Assembly (NCBI RefSeq): GCF_026008495.1
Contig: NZ_BQUN01000203.1
Span: 1 to 64,000 of the forward strand
Direction: 5' to 3'
From: Streptomyces sp. A012304
GTDB taxonomy: Bacteria; Actinomycetota; Actinomycetes; Streptomycetales; Streptomycetaceae
Length of the DNA: 64,000 nucleotides
Below the pieces are notes generated by a model. That model saw only the letters and a program-made list of their open reading frames with translations, was not told the DNA's origin and made no database searches. Shown here piece by piece: positions 43,206 to 53,765 of the stretch; within the stretch, counting starts at the first letter, position 1, and each line of letters starts with the position of its first letter. The position numbers were made by a program, and so were the translations under genes.

Positions 43206-43332
43206 GGCGGGCGAGCGTAGCGCGTCGCGCCGGAACAGGGGATGCGGGGTGGTCACCGACGCAGGCATGTGCATTATTTGAGTGTTCGACTTTACTCTTC
43301 CTTTGCCCTTCTGTCTGAGGAGCGTGTCACCG

Positions 43333-44145
43333 ATGCAGGACATCACCTCGAAGACGGCCTCGAACGAAGACCTCACCCAGCGGCTGACCCTCGCCCACTA
43401 CCCGCGCAGCAACGGCTACGACGCCCGCTGGATGATCGAGAACCACATGGGCCCGAACCCGCTGTGGTTATTGGAGTGGCTGGCCCCCGCCCTCGGCATG
43501 GACACCCTGCGCTCCGGCGCGAGCGTCCTCGACCTGGGCTGCGGCCGGGCGATGACCTCGATATTCCTCGCCAAGGAGTACGGCGCCCAGGTCACCGCCG
43601 TCGATCTGTGGATCGAGCCGGACGACAACGCGCGGCGCGCCGCCGAGGCCCAGGTGTCCGACCGGGTGCTGCCCCTGCGGGCCGAGGCGCACGACCTGCC
43701 GTTCGCCGAGGGCGGCTTCGACGCGATCGTGAGCATCGACGCGTACCACTACTTCGGCACCGACGACCTCTACCTGGCCACGCTGACCCGGCTGCTCAGG
43801 CCCGGCGGGCGGATCGGCGTCGTCGTACCGGCGCTGCGGGCGGAGCTCGACGGCGTCGAGCCGCCGGAGCACCTCAGGGCGTACTGGGAGCGGGATGCCG
43901 GCTTCTGGGCGTTCCACTCCGCCGACTGGTGGCGGCGCCACTGGACACGCAGCGGAGCCGTCGAGGTGGAGGTGGCCGACTGGCAGCCCGACGGCTGGCG
44001 GGACTGGCTGCTGTGGTGCGAGGTGGTGGCGGAGGAGAGCGACGACCCGGTGCACGCGGAGACCTGCCGCTGGTGCGCCGAGATGCTGCGGCTCGACGAG
44101 GGCCGCACGCTGGGCTACGTACGGCTCGTGGGACGCCGTGTCTGA
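43333..44145 (+). CDS. SAM-dependent methyltransferase (class I)
   Basis: 270 residues from ATG 43333 with GAGGAG about ten bases upstream. SAM motif I is VLDLGCGRA (about 62-70), motif post-I VTAVDLWI, and motif II/III region GGFDAIVSIDAYHYFG, followed by LLRPGGRIGVVVP. The conserved Trp-rich region FWAFHSADWWRRHW is characteristic of a small actinobacterial methyltransferase group. The substrate is unknown. The preceding stretch (43260-43315) is unusually AT-rich for this window. Confidence 0.82.
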   Translation: MQDITSKTASNEDLTQRLTLAHYPRSNGYDARWMIENHMGPNPLWLLEWLAPALGMDTLRSGASVLDLGCGRAMTSIFLAKEYGAQVTAVDLWIEPDDNARRAAEAQVSDRVLPLRAEAHDLPFAEGGFDAIVSIDAYHYFGTDDLYLATLTRLLRPGGRIGVVVPALRAELDGVEPPEHLRAYWERDAGFWAFHSADWWRRHWTRSGAVEVEVADWQPDGWRDWLLWCEVVAEESDDPVHAETCRWCAEMLRLDEGRTLGYVRLVGRRV

Positions 44146-44152
44146 CAGACGA

Positions 44153-44188
44153 CCGGGGTGATGCACCAGGTCCGGTGCATCACCCCGG
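44153..44188. terminator. Bidirectional terminator between the methyltransferase gene and gatB
   Basis: A 15-bp perfect stem (44153-44167 with 44174-44188) with a 6-base loop lies between convergent genes. Confidence 0.85.
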
Positions 44189-44207
44189 GGTCTGTGCGCA
44201 ACCGGGC

Positions 44208-45722
44208 TCAGCCTTCGCTGACGCCCAGCTTCTGCAGGATCAGCTCCTTGACGCGCGCCGCGTCGGCCTGACCCCGGGTCGCCTTCATGACCGCGCCGAC
44301 CAGGGCGCCCGCCGCGGCCACCTTGCCGCCGCGGATCTTGTCGGCGATGGCCGGGTTGCCGGCGATGGCCTCGTCGACGGCCGTGCCCAGTGCCGAGTCG
44401 TCGGAGACGACCTTCAGCCCGCGCTTGTCGACGACCTCGTCCGGGGTGCCCTCGCCCGCGAGGACGCCCTCGATGACCTGGCGGGCCAGCTTGTCGTTCA
44501 GGTCGCCGGAGGCGACCAGCTGGGCCACCCGGGCCACCTGCTCGGGGGTGATCGCCAGCTCGTCGAGGGCCTTGCCCGACTCGTTGGCACTGCGGGCCAG
44601 TTCGCCCATCCACCACTTGCGGGCCGAGGCCGCGTCGGCACCGGCGTCGATCGTGGCGACGATCGGCTCCAGCGCGCCGGCGTTGAGGATCGCCTGCATG
44701 TCGGTGGCCGAGACACCCCACTCCGCGAGGAGGCGGGTGCGGCGGGCCAGCGGCGGCTCGGGCAGCGCGGCGCGGATCTCCTCGACCCACTCGCGCGAGG
44801 GCGCGACCGGAACGAGGTCCGGCTCGGGGAAGTACCGGTAGTCCTCGGCCTCCTCCTTCACCCGGCCCGAGGTCGTCGAGCCCGTGTCCTCGTGGAAGTG
44901 CCGGGTCTCCTGCACGATCGTGCCGCCGGACGACAGCACCGCCGCGTGCCGCTGGATCTCGAAGCGGGCCGCGCGCTCCACGGACCGCAGCGAGTTCACG
45001 TTCTTCGTCTCGGAGCGCGTGCCGAACTTGTCGGCGCCCTTCGGCATCAGCGACAGGTTCACGTCGCAGCGCATCTGGCCCATCTCCATACGGGCCTCGG
45101 AGACACCGAGCGCGCGGATCAGCTCGCGCAGCTCACGGACGTACGCCTTCGCCACCTCGGGAGCGCGCTCGCCCGCGCCGACGATCGGCTTGGTGACGAT
45201 CTCGATGAGCGGGATGCCGGCCCGGTTGTAGTCCAGGAGCGAGTGCGAGGCGCCGTGGATACGGCCGGTCGCGCCGCCGACGTGCGTCGACTTGCCGGTG
45301 TCCTCCTCCATGTGGGCGCGCTCGATCTCCACGCGGAAGACCTCGCCGTCCTCCAGCTGCACGTCGAGGTAGCCGTCGAAGGCGATCGGCTCGTCGTACT
45401 GGGAGGTCTGGAAGTTCTTCGGCATGTCCGGATAGAAGTAGTTCTTCCGGGCGAAGCGGCACCACTCGGCGATCTCGCAGTTCAGCGCGAGACCGATCTT
45501 GATCGCGGACTCGACGCCGGTCGCGTTGACGACCGGGAGCGCGCCGGGCAGGCCGAGGCAGACGGGGCAGGTCTGGGTGTTCGGCTCGGCGCCCAGCGCC
45601 GTCGAACAGCCGCAGAACATCTTGGTCTTGGTGCCGAGTTCGACATGGACCTCAAGGCCCATGACGGGGTCGTACGACGCCAGCGCGTCCTCGTACGACA
45701 CCAGGTCGGTCGTGGTGGTCAC
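44208..45722 (-). CDS. gatB: Aspartyl/glutamyl-tRNA amidotransferase subunit B
   Basis: 504 residues. The kinase-like catalytic domain begins YDPVMGLEVHVELGTKTKMF and holds the Zn-binding Cys pattern CGCSTALG then CPVCLG. The C-terminal YqeY-like helical tRNA-binding domain covers about 370-504. GatB phosphorylates the misacylated Glu on tRNA-Gln (or Asp on tRNA-Asn) and amidates it with ammonia from GatA. It is the last gene of the gatC-gatA-small ORF-gatB operon, which is essential where no GlnRS exists, as in actinobacteria. Confidence 0.96.
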   Translation of the reverse strand: MTTTTDLVSYEDALASYDPVMGLEVHVELGTKTKMFCGCSTALGAEPNTQTCPVCLGLPGALPVVNATGVESAIKIGLALNCEIAEWCRFARKNYFYPDMPKNFQTSQYDEPIAFDGYLDVQLEDGEVFRVEIERAHMEEDTGKSTHVGGATGRIHGASHSLLDYNRAGIPLIEIVTKPIVGAGERAPEVAKAYVRELRELIRALGVSEARMEMGQMRCDVNLSLMPKGADKFGTRSETKNVNSLRSVERAARFEIQRHAAVLSSGGTIVQETRHFHEDTGSTTSGRVKEEAEDYRYFPEPDLVPVAPSREWVEEIRAALPEPPLARRTRLLAEWGVSATDMQAILNAGALEPIVATIDAGADAASARKWWMGELARSANESGKALDELAITPEQVARVAQLVASGDLNDKLARQVIEGVLAGEGTPDEVVDKRGLKVVSDDSALGTAVDEAIAGNPAIADKIRGGKVAAAGALVGAVMKATRGQADAARVKELILQKLGVSEG

Positions 45723-45737
45723 GGTGAAACTTCCCTC

Positions 45738-45973
45738 TCAGCCCAGCAGGACGTCGTCGTCGCCCAGCCGCTTCAACTCGCGGTAGAGAATGGCCAGGTT
45801 GGTGACGACAGCCGCGCCGGTCACGACGGCGTCGAGCAGCCGCAGCGTGTCGTTGTCGGTCCGGGCCTTCTTGATCTGCTTGACCACGCCGATCACGCCG
45901 AACGCCGAAGTGGCCATCGACACGTACAGACCGGACTTGGACTTCTTGAAGCCTTTGGCCTTGGACAGTGCGC

Positions 45974-45977
<4 letters not shown>
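45738..45977 (-). CDS. Small membrane-associated protein between gatA and gatB
   Basis: 79 residues from GTG 45977, overlapping the gatA stop (GTGA), so it is translationally coupled. GGAGG lies about ten bases upstream. The basic N-terminus (KAKGFKKSKSG) is followed by two moderately hydrophobic helices (YVSMATSAFGVIGVVKQIKK and VVTGAAVVTNLAILYREL). I recall a similar short gene at this place in other Streptomyces, with no assigned role. Its tight coupling suggests a link to the amidotransferase or to the membrane. Confidence 0.7.
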
Positions 45978-47467
<1,490 letters not shown>

Positions 47468-47471
47468 GGGA

Positions 47472-47768
47472 TCAGTCCTCCCCCAGGATCTGCGGCACCT
47501 TGAAACGCTGCTGCTCCTGGGCAGGGGCGCCGGAGAGCGCCTGCTCGGGGGTGAGCGACGGACGGACCTCGTCCGCCCGCATGACGTTCGTCAGCGGGAG
47601 CGGGTGCGAGGTCGGCGGTACGTCTTGGTCGGCGACCTCGCTGACGCGGGCGACCGCGCCGATGATGTCGTCCAGCTGTCCCGCGAAGTGGTCGAGCTCT
47701 TCGGGCTTCAGCTCCAGACGCGCCAGCCGGGCGAGGTGGGCGACCTCCTCGCGCGTGATGCCAGGCAT
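47472..47768 (-). CDS. gatC: Aspartyl/glutamyl-tRNA amidotransferase subunit C
   Basis: 98 residues from ATG 47768, with the standard start ITREEVAHLARLARLELKPEE and LDDIIGAVARVSEVAD near the middle. GatC wraps around GatA and stabilises the complex with GatB. It is the first gene of the operon. A longer in-frame start was rejected as non-conserved. Confidence 0.95.
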   Translation of the reverse strand: MPGITREEVAHLARLARLELKPEELDHFAGQLDDIIGAVARVSEVADQDVPPTSHPLPLTNVMRADEVRPSLTPEQALSGAPAQEQQRFKVPQILGED

Positions 47769-47860
47769 GCAGCGTTCCTCTGGGGTGAGTGTGTGTGGTT
47801 TGGGCCCAATCCTAGGGGGCGGGGACAGGTGCCCGTGAAACGGTTCGCCGCGGCCCGGCG

Positions 47861-48352
47861 TCAGCGCCGCCCCTCCCACGCCTCGCTGCGCAGGAAGTGG
47901 TTGTCGTAGAGCTCCTGCACCTCGAGGATGCTCTCCGGTCCCACCTCGCCGAGGCGGATGCGCTGGAGGTGGCGGAAGTACTCGAACCGCTCGACGCCCG
48001 GGGTGATGACGATGAGGAGGTCGGCGGTGCTGCCGGGGGCGGCGGCGAAGGCGTGCGGCTTGCCCGGCGGGACCACGACCAGGTCGCCGGGTTCGGCGGT
48101 GACGATGTCGTCGCCGGACAGGACCTGGGCCTCGCCGTCGAGCAGGAAGAACATCTCGGCGGAGTTGCGGTGCAGGTGCGGGCGGGCGCCGTCGGCGCCC
48201 TCGCCGAGGGTGACGCGGACGGTGGACAGCGCGCCGCCGGACGCGCTGCTGTCCGCGAGCAGCTTGACGGCGACGGGGTCGCCGCCGACGACCTCCGCGT
48301 CGGCGTCACGGACGACCACGGAGTCGTCGAACTTCGGCACGAACAGCGACAT
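47861..48352 (-). CDS. Cupin-domain protein
   Basis: 163 residues from ATG 48352 (AGGGGG six bases upstream; a second ATG two codons before is possible). The cupin barrel is clear: GARPHLHRNSAEMFFLLDGE (motif 1 with metal His and Glu) and PGDLVVVPPGKPHAF (motif 2 with His), about residues 56-102. Such proteins bind metal and may be dioxygenases or small-molecule sensors. The gene lies just upstream of the gat operon on the same strand but with an 92-bp gap. The frame continues open upstream into the repeat-rich membrane-protein remnant. Confidence 0.82.
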   Translation of the reverse strand: MSLFVPKFDDSVVVRDADAEVVGGDPVAVKLLADSSASGGALSTVRVTLGEGADGARPHLHRNSAEMFFLLDGEAQVLSGDDIVTAEPGDLVVVPPGKPHAFAAAPGSTADLLIVITPGVERFEYFRHLQRIRLGEVGPESILEVQELYDNHFLRSEAWEGRR

Positions 48353-48358
48353 GTGCAT

Positions 48359-48771
48359 CCCCCTGGGGTTCGGTGCGGGACGGGCTGACGGGACGGGCTG
48401 GGCGGCGAAGGACGGTCCGGCGCCGATCAGGACAACGATCGCGGTGGCGAAGTGGATCCCGAAGGCCACGGCTCCAGTACCGCCGTGGCGCGGCACGATC
48501 GCGGTGGCGAAGTGGATCCCGAAGGCCACGGCTCCGGTACCGCCGTGGCGCGGCACGATCGCGGTGGCGACGAGCGGCGCGCATGAACCAGGCCTCGGCC
48601 CGGGCTCGCGACGAAGACGAGCAGGGCGAGGCCGAGGACGCCGAAGGCGGCGTCCCCGAGGCCCTCGACCGTGAGGTGGGCGGCGCCCCCGTCCGCCTTG
48701 CCCGGCACGCCGTAGCCGGCGGCGGAGGCCCCTGACGGAGACGCACTGGGCCGACCCGCACGGCTGGTCAC
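48359..48771 (-). pseudogene. Frameshifted small membrane-protein remnant
   Basis: One minus-strand frame from GTG 48771 reads a hydrophobic segment (DAAFGVLGLALLVFVAS), then loses its coding character near 48610. A second frame continues from there with good third-position GC and reads ATAIVPRHGGTGAVAFGIHF twice, then ATAIVVLIGAGPSFAAQ, ending in frame with the cupin gene. The two frames together look like one small membrane protein broken by a frameshift and expanded by a 60-bp duplication. It could also be a sequencing error. No family is recognised. Confidence 0.35.
48435..48570. repeat. 60-bp tandem duplication plus a 16-base partial copy
   Basis: Units at 48435-48494 and 48495-48554 differ at a single position (A or G at 48476/48536). 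A third partial copy covers 48555-48570. The period is an exact multiple of three and lies within the remnant frame, so the encoded 20-residue block is duplicated. Near identity points to a recent event. Confidence 0.85.
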
Positions 48772-48833
48772 GCCGACACGCGGCGGCCGCCTGCCGGAGT
48801 GGGCCCACGAGCACGGCCGGAGCCGCTGATCGC

Positions 48834-49025
48834 CCGCATCGCGGCCGCGGGAGCCGATCCGAACCCGCCCCTCCACCAGCCCGGGGCGGCGCCCCCGCAT
48901 CGCTTCGCGACCGCCCGGAGCCGATCCGGACCCGCCTCCACCGGCCGGGGGCGGCGCCCCCGCATCGCGGCCGCCAGGAGCAGACCCTGGCCCGCCCCCC
49001 ACCGGCCCGGGGCGGCGCCCCCCAG
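48834..49025. repeat. Three tandem copies of a ~63-bp GC-rich repeat
   Basis: Copies start at 48834, 48895 and 48960 with CCGCATCGC and end in GGGGCGGCGCCC. They share GAGCCGATCCG and CCTCCACC internally with small differences. The array ends directly at the rmdB stop codon. Together with the 60-bp duplication it fills most of the 48353-49028 gap, which holds no intact gene. Confidence 0.7.
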
Positions 49026-49028
49026 CGG

Positions 49029-51287
49029 CTATTCGTCGGCCGCCGCCGCGGGCAGGGCCGCCGCCGGGCGCTGCCAGCCGCGAGAGCCCCGGGCCCGCAG
49101 CCACGCCGTCGTCTCCTCGGGCGGCATCGCCGCCGCGACCAGCCAGCCCTGTACGGCGTCACAGCCGAGGTCGCGCAGCCGCTCCCAGGTCTCGTCGTCC
49201 TCCACGCCCTCGGCGACGACGAGGAGGCCGAGGGAGTGGGCGAGGTCGACCGTGCAGCGCACGATCTCCGCGTCCTCGGCGTCCACCGCCAGCCGGGCCA
49301 CGAAGGAACGGTCGATCTTCAGCTCGCTCACCGGCAGGCGGCGCAGATGGACGAGGGAGGAGTAGCCGGTGCCGAAGTCGTCGAGGGACATCTTCACACC
49401 GTGTCCGGTCAGCCCGTTCAGGGTGTCGGCGGCGCGCTGCGGATCCTCCAGCAGGACGTGTTCCGTTATCTCCAGCTGGAGCGCTCCCGCCGGGACCCCG
49501 TGCCGAGCCAGCCGCGCGGCGACCGAGCCGGCGAAGCCGGGGGTGTGCACATCGCGCGGGGAGACGTTCACCGCGACCGGTACGAACAGCCCCTGGGCGC
49601 GCCACTTGGCGACCTGCCCGAGCGCTGTCTCCAGCACGTACTCCGTGAGGTGCGGCATCAGCCCGGACGACTCGGCGATCGCTATGAACTCGTCCGGCGG
49701 GACCTTGCCGCGCTCCGGGTGCACCCACCGCACAAGGGCCTCAAGGCCGGCGACCTGGCCGTCGAAGCGGACCTTGGGCTGGTAGTGCAGCTGGACCTCG
49801 TGCGCGTCGAGCGCGCGCCGCAGGTCGCCCAGCAGCCCGAGCCGGTCGGGGGTGTTGGAGTCCCGCTTGGACTCGTAGACCTCGACGCCCGTACGGTCCC
49901 GTTTGGCCTGGTACATCGCCACGTCCGCCCGGCGCAGCAGCCCCTCCGCGTCGAGCGCGTGGTCGGGGAAGACGGCGACGCCGGCGCTGGCCTCCAGCAC
50001 GAGGGTGAGCCCGTCCAGGTCGAGCGGCGAACTGAGGGCGGAGACCAGACCGCGGGCGACCCGGGTCGCGGAGGTCGTGGAGTCGGCGACGGGAAGTAAG
50101 ACGGCGAACTCGTCACCGCCGAGCCGGGCCACCTCCGCCCCGCGCGGCAGGGCCAGTCGCAGCCGGTCGGCTATCTGGAGCAGCAGCCGGTCACCGGCGA
50201 GATGACCGAGCGTGTCATTGACCGAGCGAAAACGGTCGAGGTCGATCAGCATGAGTGCGGCCCGGGCGCCGATGCGCTCGGCGTCGTCCAGGGCGGTCCA
50301 GATGCGCTCGCCGAGCCACTGGCGGTTGGGGAGCCCGGTGAGCGGATCGCGCAGTTGCTCCTCCGCGCGGGCGCGGGCCATCCACAGCGTGGAGTCGAGG
50401 GCGATCAGCGGGATGGCGAACAGCGGCAGCATGATCGGCTTGGCCACGGCCACCACGCACACCAGCGGGGCTATGCCGAGCAGGGCGACGGCGACCAGGC
50501 CCTGCCTGACCACCGCGGTGCGGGCGACGGTGGGCAGGCCGCCGGAGCGTGGCGCGTGCAGATACCAGAGCAGCACGCGGGTGACCGAGAGGTAGGCGAC
50601 GGCGACCAGCACCACCTGGGGCGCGGTGTAGACCGTCCAGGTGTCGGGCGTCCAGGGGTTCTCGACGGACGGCACCCGCCCGCCGGCCGCCAGCAGCAGC
50701 GCCCCGGCGCCGATGCCGAGGACGTCCACCGCGCCGTGCAGGGCGCCCTGCCGCCAGCGGTGGCGGCGGGCTATGCCGACCAGCACGACGACGGTGAGGC
50801 TGACCAGGCCGGCCGGCACCCAGCCGTACAGGAGCAGGACGGCGAGGGTGAGGGCGGCGCCGGAGCCGGTGCCGCCCCACCAGCGGGCCCGGCCGAGCAG
50901 GACCAGATGGCCTACGACGACACCGGTCAGCAGGGCCAGCGACCAGCCGACGGTGCCGGACGGGAAGAGCGCGTGGTTGCCGGTGAAGGCGCGGTAGAAG
51001 CCGGCGCCGAGGGCGAACCCGGCCGCCGCGACGACCGCCGCGGGCAGCGCGGGCCAGGACAGGTGCCGGTCGGGTTCACCGCCGGGCAGCCCGTGGGCGA
51101 CGGGGACGGGGAGCAGGGCGGGCGCGCGCGGCTCCACCGAGGTGCGCGCGGTGTGCGGGGCGCCGGGGCGCGCTTCCGCGCCCGGGGGCCGTTCCGCCCA
51201 CACCACCCAGCGGCTGCCCCACCAGGCGCCGGTGACCCGGCGCCGGCGCAGCCCTGAGTCGGGGGCGGCGCTCTCGGTCGGTTCCAT
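49029..51287 (-). CDS. rmdB: Membrane GGDEF-EAL c-di-GMP phosphodiesterase RmdB
   Basis: 752 residues from ATG 51287 (GAGGG about eight bases upstream); the longer frame has no ribosome site. About six membrane helices lie between 78 and 300. GGDEF at 390-394 is intact but no RxxD I-site precedes it. The EAL domain is canonical: EAL 516-518, N574, DDFGTG 636-641, K657, AEGVE 692-696 and Q713. This matches S. coelicolor RmdB (SCO5495), known to degrade c-di-GMP and to promote development. Its position next to ligA also matches. It would oppose CdgC, encoded 20 kb away in this window. Confidence 0.9.
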   Translation of the reverse strand: MEPTESAAPDSGLRRRRVTGAWWGSRWVVWAERPPGAEARPGAPHTARTSVEPRAPALLPVPVAHGLPGGEPDRHLSWPALPAAVVAAAGFALGAGFYRAFTGNHALFPSGTVGWSLALLTGVVVGHLVLLGRARWWGGTGSGAALTLAVLLLYGWVPAGLVSLTVVVLVGIARRHRWRQGALHGAVDVLGIGAGALLLAAGGRVPSVENPWTPDTWTVYTAPQVVLVAVAYLSVTRVLLWYLHAPRSGGLPTVARTAVVRQGLVAVALLGIAPLVCVVAVAKPIMLPLFAIPLIALDSTLWMARARAEEQLRDPLTGLPNRQWLGERIWTALDDAERIGARAALMLIDLDRFRSVNDTLGHLAGDRLLLQIADRLRLALPRGAEVARLGGDEFAVLLPVADSTTSATRVARGLVSALSSPLDLDGLTLVLEASAGVAVFPDHALDAEGLLRRADVAMYQAKRDRTGVEVYESKRDSNTPDRLGLLGDLRRALDAHEVQLHYQPKVRFDGQVAGLEALVRWVHPERGKVPPDEFIAIAESSGLMPHLTEYVLETALGQVAKWRAQGLFVPVAVNVSPRDVHTPGFAGSVAARLARHGVPAGALQLEITEHVLLEDPQRAADTLNGLTGHGVKMSLDDFGTGYSSLVHLRRLPVSELKIDRSFVARLAVDAEDAEIVRCTVDLAHSLGLLVVAEGVEDDETWERLRDLGCDAVQGWLVAAAMPPEETTAWLRARGSRGWQRPAAALPAAAADE

Positions 51288-51499
51288 TCCCGTCCCTCTC
51301 ACAGCCGGCGGTGCCCACGCCACGCGGCCCGGTGCCCGACAGCCCTTGGGCGGCGCCGCGTTGGAAGACCCTTCCCCGTGCCCGTCACGAGCGCGGGGAT
51401 GCCCCGACCGCAGCTGGGCACGGCAGGCGCACATCTCAACAGTAGGCCGCAGAAGGCTTCCACGGGCAGCGGTCGACGACGGTTGCCCGAATGCGCCCC

Positions 51500-51539
51500 G
51501 GCCACCCGTATGCATCTGATATGCGCCGATCGGGTGGCC
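51500..51539 (-). terminator. Hairpin after ligA
   Basis: GGCCACCCG (51500-51508) pairs with CGGGTGGCC (51531-51539), 18 bases beyond the ligA stop. The 22-base loop contains an inner ATGC/GCAT dyad. The rest of 51288-51499 is the rmdB upstream region, with no clear promoter. Confidence 0.5.
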
Positions 51540-51557
51540 TTCAACCGCTGTCGCCCG

Positions 51558-53750
51558 CTACTCCGCTGCCGGAAGCGCGGCTTCCGCGGCGGCCTTCGGG
51601 CCCTGTTCCAGCAGGACCGTGAAGCCGTCCTCGTCCAGGACGGGCACCTTGAGCTGCATCGCCTTGTCGTATTTCGATCCGGGACTGTCACCCACAACGA
51701 CGAATGACGTCTTCTTCGAAACCGATCCGGTCACCTTCGCTCCGCGGCTCTGGAGGGCGTCCTTGGCGCCGTCGCGGGTGAAGTGCTCCAGCGTGCCGGT
51801 GACGACGACGGTGAGGCCTTCGAGCGGACGCGGACCCTCGTCCTCGCCGGAGCTCTCCTCCTCCATACGGACGCCGGCTTCCTTCCACTTGCGCAGGATC
51901 TCCTGGTGCCACGCCTCAGCGAACCACTCCTTGAGGGAGGCGGCGATGGTGGGACCGACGCCCTCGGTGTTCGCCAGCTCCTCCTCGCTCGCCTGCCGGA
52001 TGCGGTCGATGGAGCGGAACTCGCGCGCGAGCGCCTCGGCGGCCACCGGTCCCACGTGCCGGATGGACAGGCCGGTGAGGATCCGGGCGAGCGGGCGCTG
52101 CTTGGCGGCCGCGATGTTCTCCAGCATGGCCAGCGCGTTCTTCTTCGGCTCGCCCTGCTGGTTGGCGAAGACCGTGACGATCTTCTCCTCGCCGGTCTTC
52201 GGATCCCGCTTGGGCAGACCGCTGTCCTGGTCCAGGACGTACGCCTTGATGGGCAGCAACTGCTCGACGGTGAGGTCGAACAGGTCGCCCTCGTCGGTGA
52301 GCGGCGGGTCGGCGGGCTCCAGCGGCTTGGTGAGGGCGGCGGCGGCGACATACCCGAAGTGCTCGATGTCCAGCGCCTTGCGACCGGCCAGGTAGAAGAG
52401 CCGCTCGCGCAACTGGGCGGGGCAGGTGCGGGCGTTGGGGCAGCGCAGGTCGACGTCGCCCTCCTTCATCGGCCGGAGCGCCGTACCGCACTCGGGGCAC
52501 TCCGACGGCATCACGAACTCCCGCTCGGTGCCGTCCCGCAGGTCGACGACCGGGCCCAGGATCTCCGGAATGACGTCACCGGCCTTGCGCAGCACCACCG
52601 TGTCGCCGATGAGGACGCCCTTGGCCTTGACGACGTCCTGGTTGTGCAGGGTGGCGAACTCCACCTCGGAGCCGGCCACCGTCACCGGCTCGACCTGGGC
52701 GTACGGCGTGACACGGCCCGTGCGGCCCACGCCCACGCGGATGTTGACGAGTTTGGTGTTGACCTCCTCCGGCGCGTACTTGTACGCGATCGCCCAGCGC
52801 GGCGCGCGCGCCGTCGAGCCGAGGCGGCCCTGGAGCCGGATCTCGTCGAGCTTGACGACCACCCCGTCGATCTCGTGCTCCACGGAGTGGCGGTTCTCGC
52901 CGTAGTGCGCGATGAACCGCCGTACGCCGTCGAGGTCGTCGACCACCTTGTTGTGCAAGGAGGTGGGCAGGCCCCAGTGTTTGAGGAGGTCGTAGGCCTC
53001 GGAGAGACGGCTGAGGCCCTCGTAGCCCTCCAGGGCGCCGATGCCGTGGACCACCATGTGCAGGGGGCGGGTCGCGGTGACGCGCGGGTCCTTCTGGCGC
53101 AGCGAACCGGCCGCCGCGTTGCGCGGGTTGGCGAAGGGCTTGTCGCCGGCCTCGACCAGACGGGCGTTGAGCTCCTCGAACTTCTCCATCGGGAAGTAGA
53201 CCTCGCCGCGGATCTCCACGAGCGTGGGCACGCCGTCGCCCGCGAGGCGGTCGGGGATCTCCGCGATCGTGCGCACGTTGGGCGTGATGTCCTCGCCGGT
53301 GCGGCCGTCGCCGCGGGTCGCCGCGCGCGTGAGCCGGCCGTTCTCATAGGTGAGGTTGACGGCGAGGCCGTCGACCTTCAGCTCGCACAGGAAGTGGTAA
53401 GGGGAGGCACCGACGTCCTTGTGGACACGCTCGGCCCAGGCGGCCAGCTCCAGGTCGTCGAAGGCGTTGTCCAGCGAGAGCATGCGCTCGCGGTGCTGGA
53501 CGGCCGTGAACTCCGTCGCGTACGCGCCCGCGACCTTCTGGGTCGGCGAGTCGGGCGTGCGCAGCTCGGGGTACTGCTCCTCCAGCGCCTCCAGGGAGCG
53601 CAGGAGGCGGTCGAACTCCGCGTCGCTGATGACGGGAGCGTCCTTGACGTAGTACCGGAAGCGGTGCTCCTCGATCTGCTCAGCGAGCTGCGCGTGCTGC
53701 TCCCGTGCCTGCGTGGGCACCGTCGTCTCCGCTTGCTTGTCGCCGGCCAC
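51558..53750 (-). CDS. ligA: NAD-dependent DNA ligase
   Basis: 730 residues from GTG 53750 with GGAGG eight bases upstream. The adenylation Lys is K125 in LKVDG. The OB fold, the four-Cys zinc finger (CPECGTAL and CPNARTCPAQ near 425-450), the helix-hairpin-helix domain and the C-terminal BRCT domain (about 645-725) are all present in order. It seals nicks in replication and repair. The next upstream gene ends 15 bases before the start, so the two are likely cotranscribed. Confidence 0.97.
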   Translation of the reverse strand: MAGDKQAETTVPTQAREQHAQLAEQIEEHRFRYYVKDAPVISDAEFDRLLRSLEALEEQYPELRTPDSPTQKVAGAYATEFTAVQHRERMLSLDNAFDDLELAAWAERVHKDVGASPYHFLCELKVDGLAVNLTYENGRLTRAATRGDGRTGEDITPNVRTIAEIPDRLAGDGVPTLVEIRGEVYFPMEKFEELNARLVEAGDKPFANPRNAAAGSLRQKDPRVTATRPLHMVVHGIGALEGYEGLSRLSEAYDLLKHWGLPTSLHNKVVDDLDGVRRFIAHYGENRHSVEHEIDGVVVKLDEIRLQGRLGSTARAPRWAIAYKYAPEEVNTKLVNIRVGVGRTGRVTPYAQVEPVTVAGSEVEFATLHNQDVVKAKGVLIGDTVVLRKAGDVIPEILGPVVDLRDGTEREFVMPSECPECGTALRPMKEGDVDLRCPNARTCPAQLRERLFYLAGRKALDIEHFGYVAAAALTKPLEPADPPLTDEGDLFDLTVEQLLPIKAYVLDQDSGLPKRDPKTGEEKIVTVFANQQGEPKKNALAMLENIAAAKQRPLARILTGLSIRHVGPVAAEALAREFRSIDRIRQASEEELANTEGVGPTIAASLKEWFAEAWHQEILRKWKEAGVRMEEESSGEDEGPRPLEGLTVVVTGTLEHFTRDGAKDALQSRGAKVTGSVSKKTSFVVVGDSPGSKYDKAMQLKVPVLDEDGFTVLLEQGPKAAAEAALPAAE

Positions 53751-53765
53751 CGTGTTGTCCTCCCG

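Noticed and set aside
47861..49162. 433-codon frame joining the cupin domain to upstream sequence
   Set aside because: The upstream part crosses repeats and a frameshifted remnant; the cupin has its own ATG and ribosome site at 48352.
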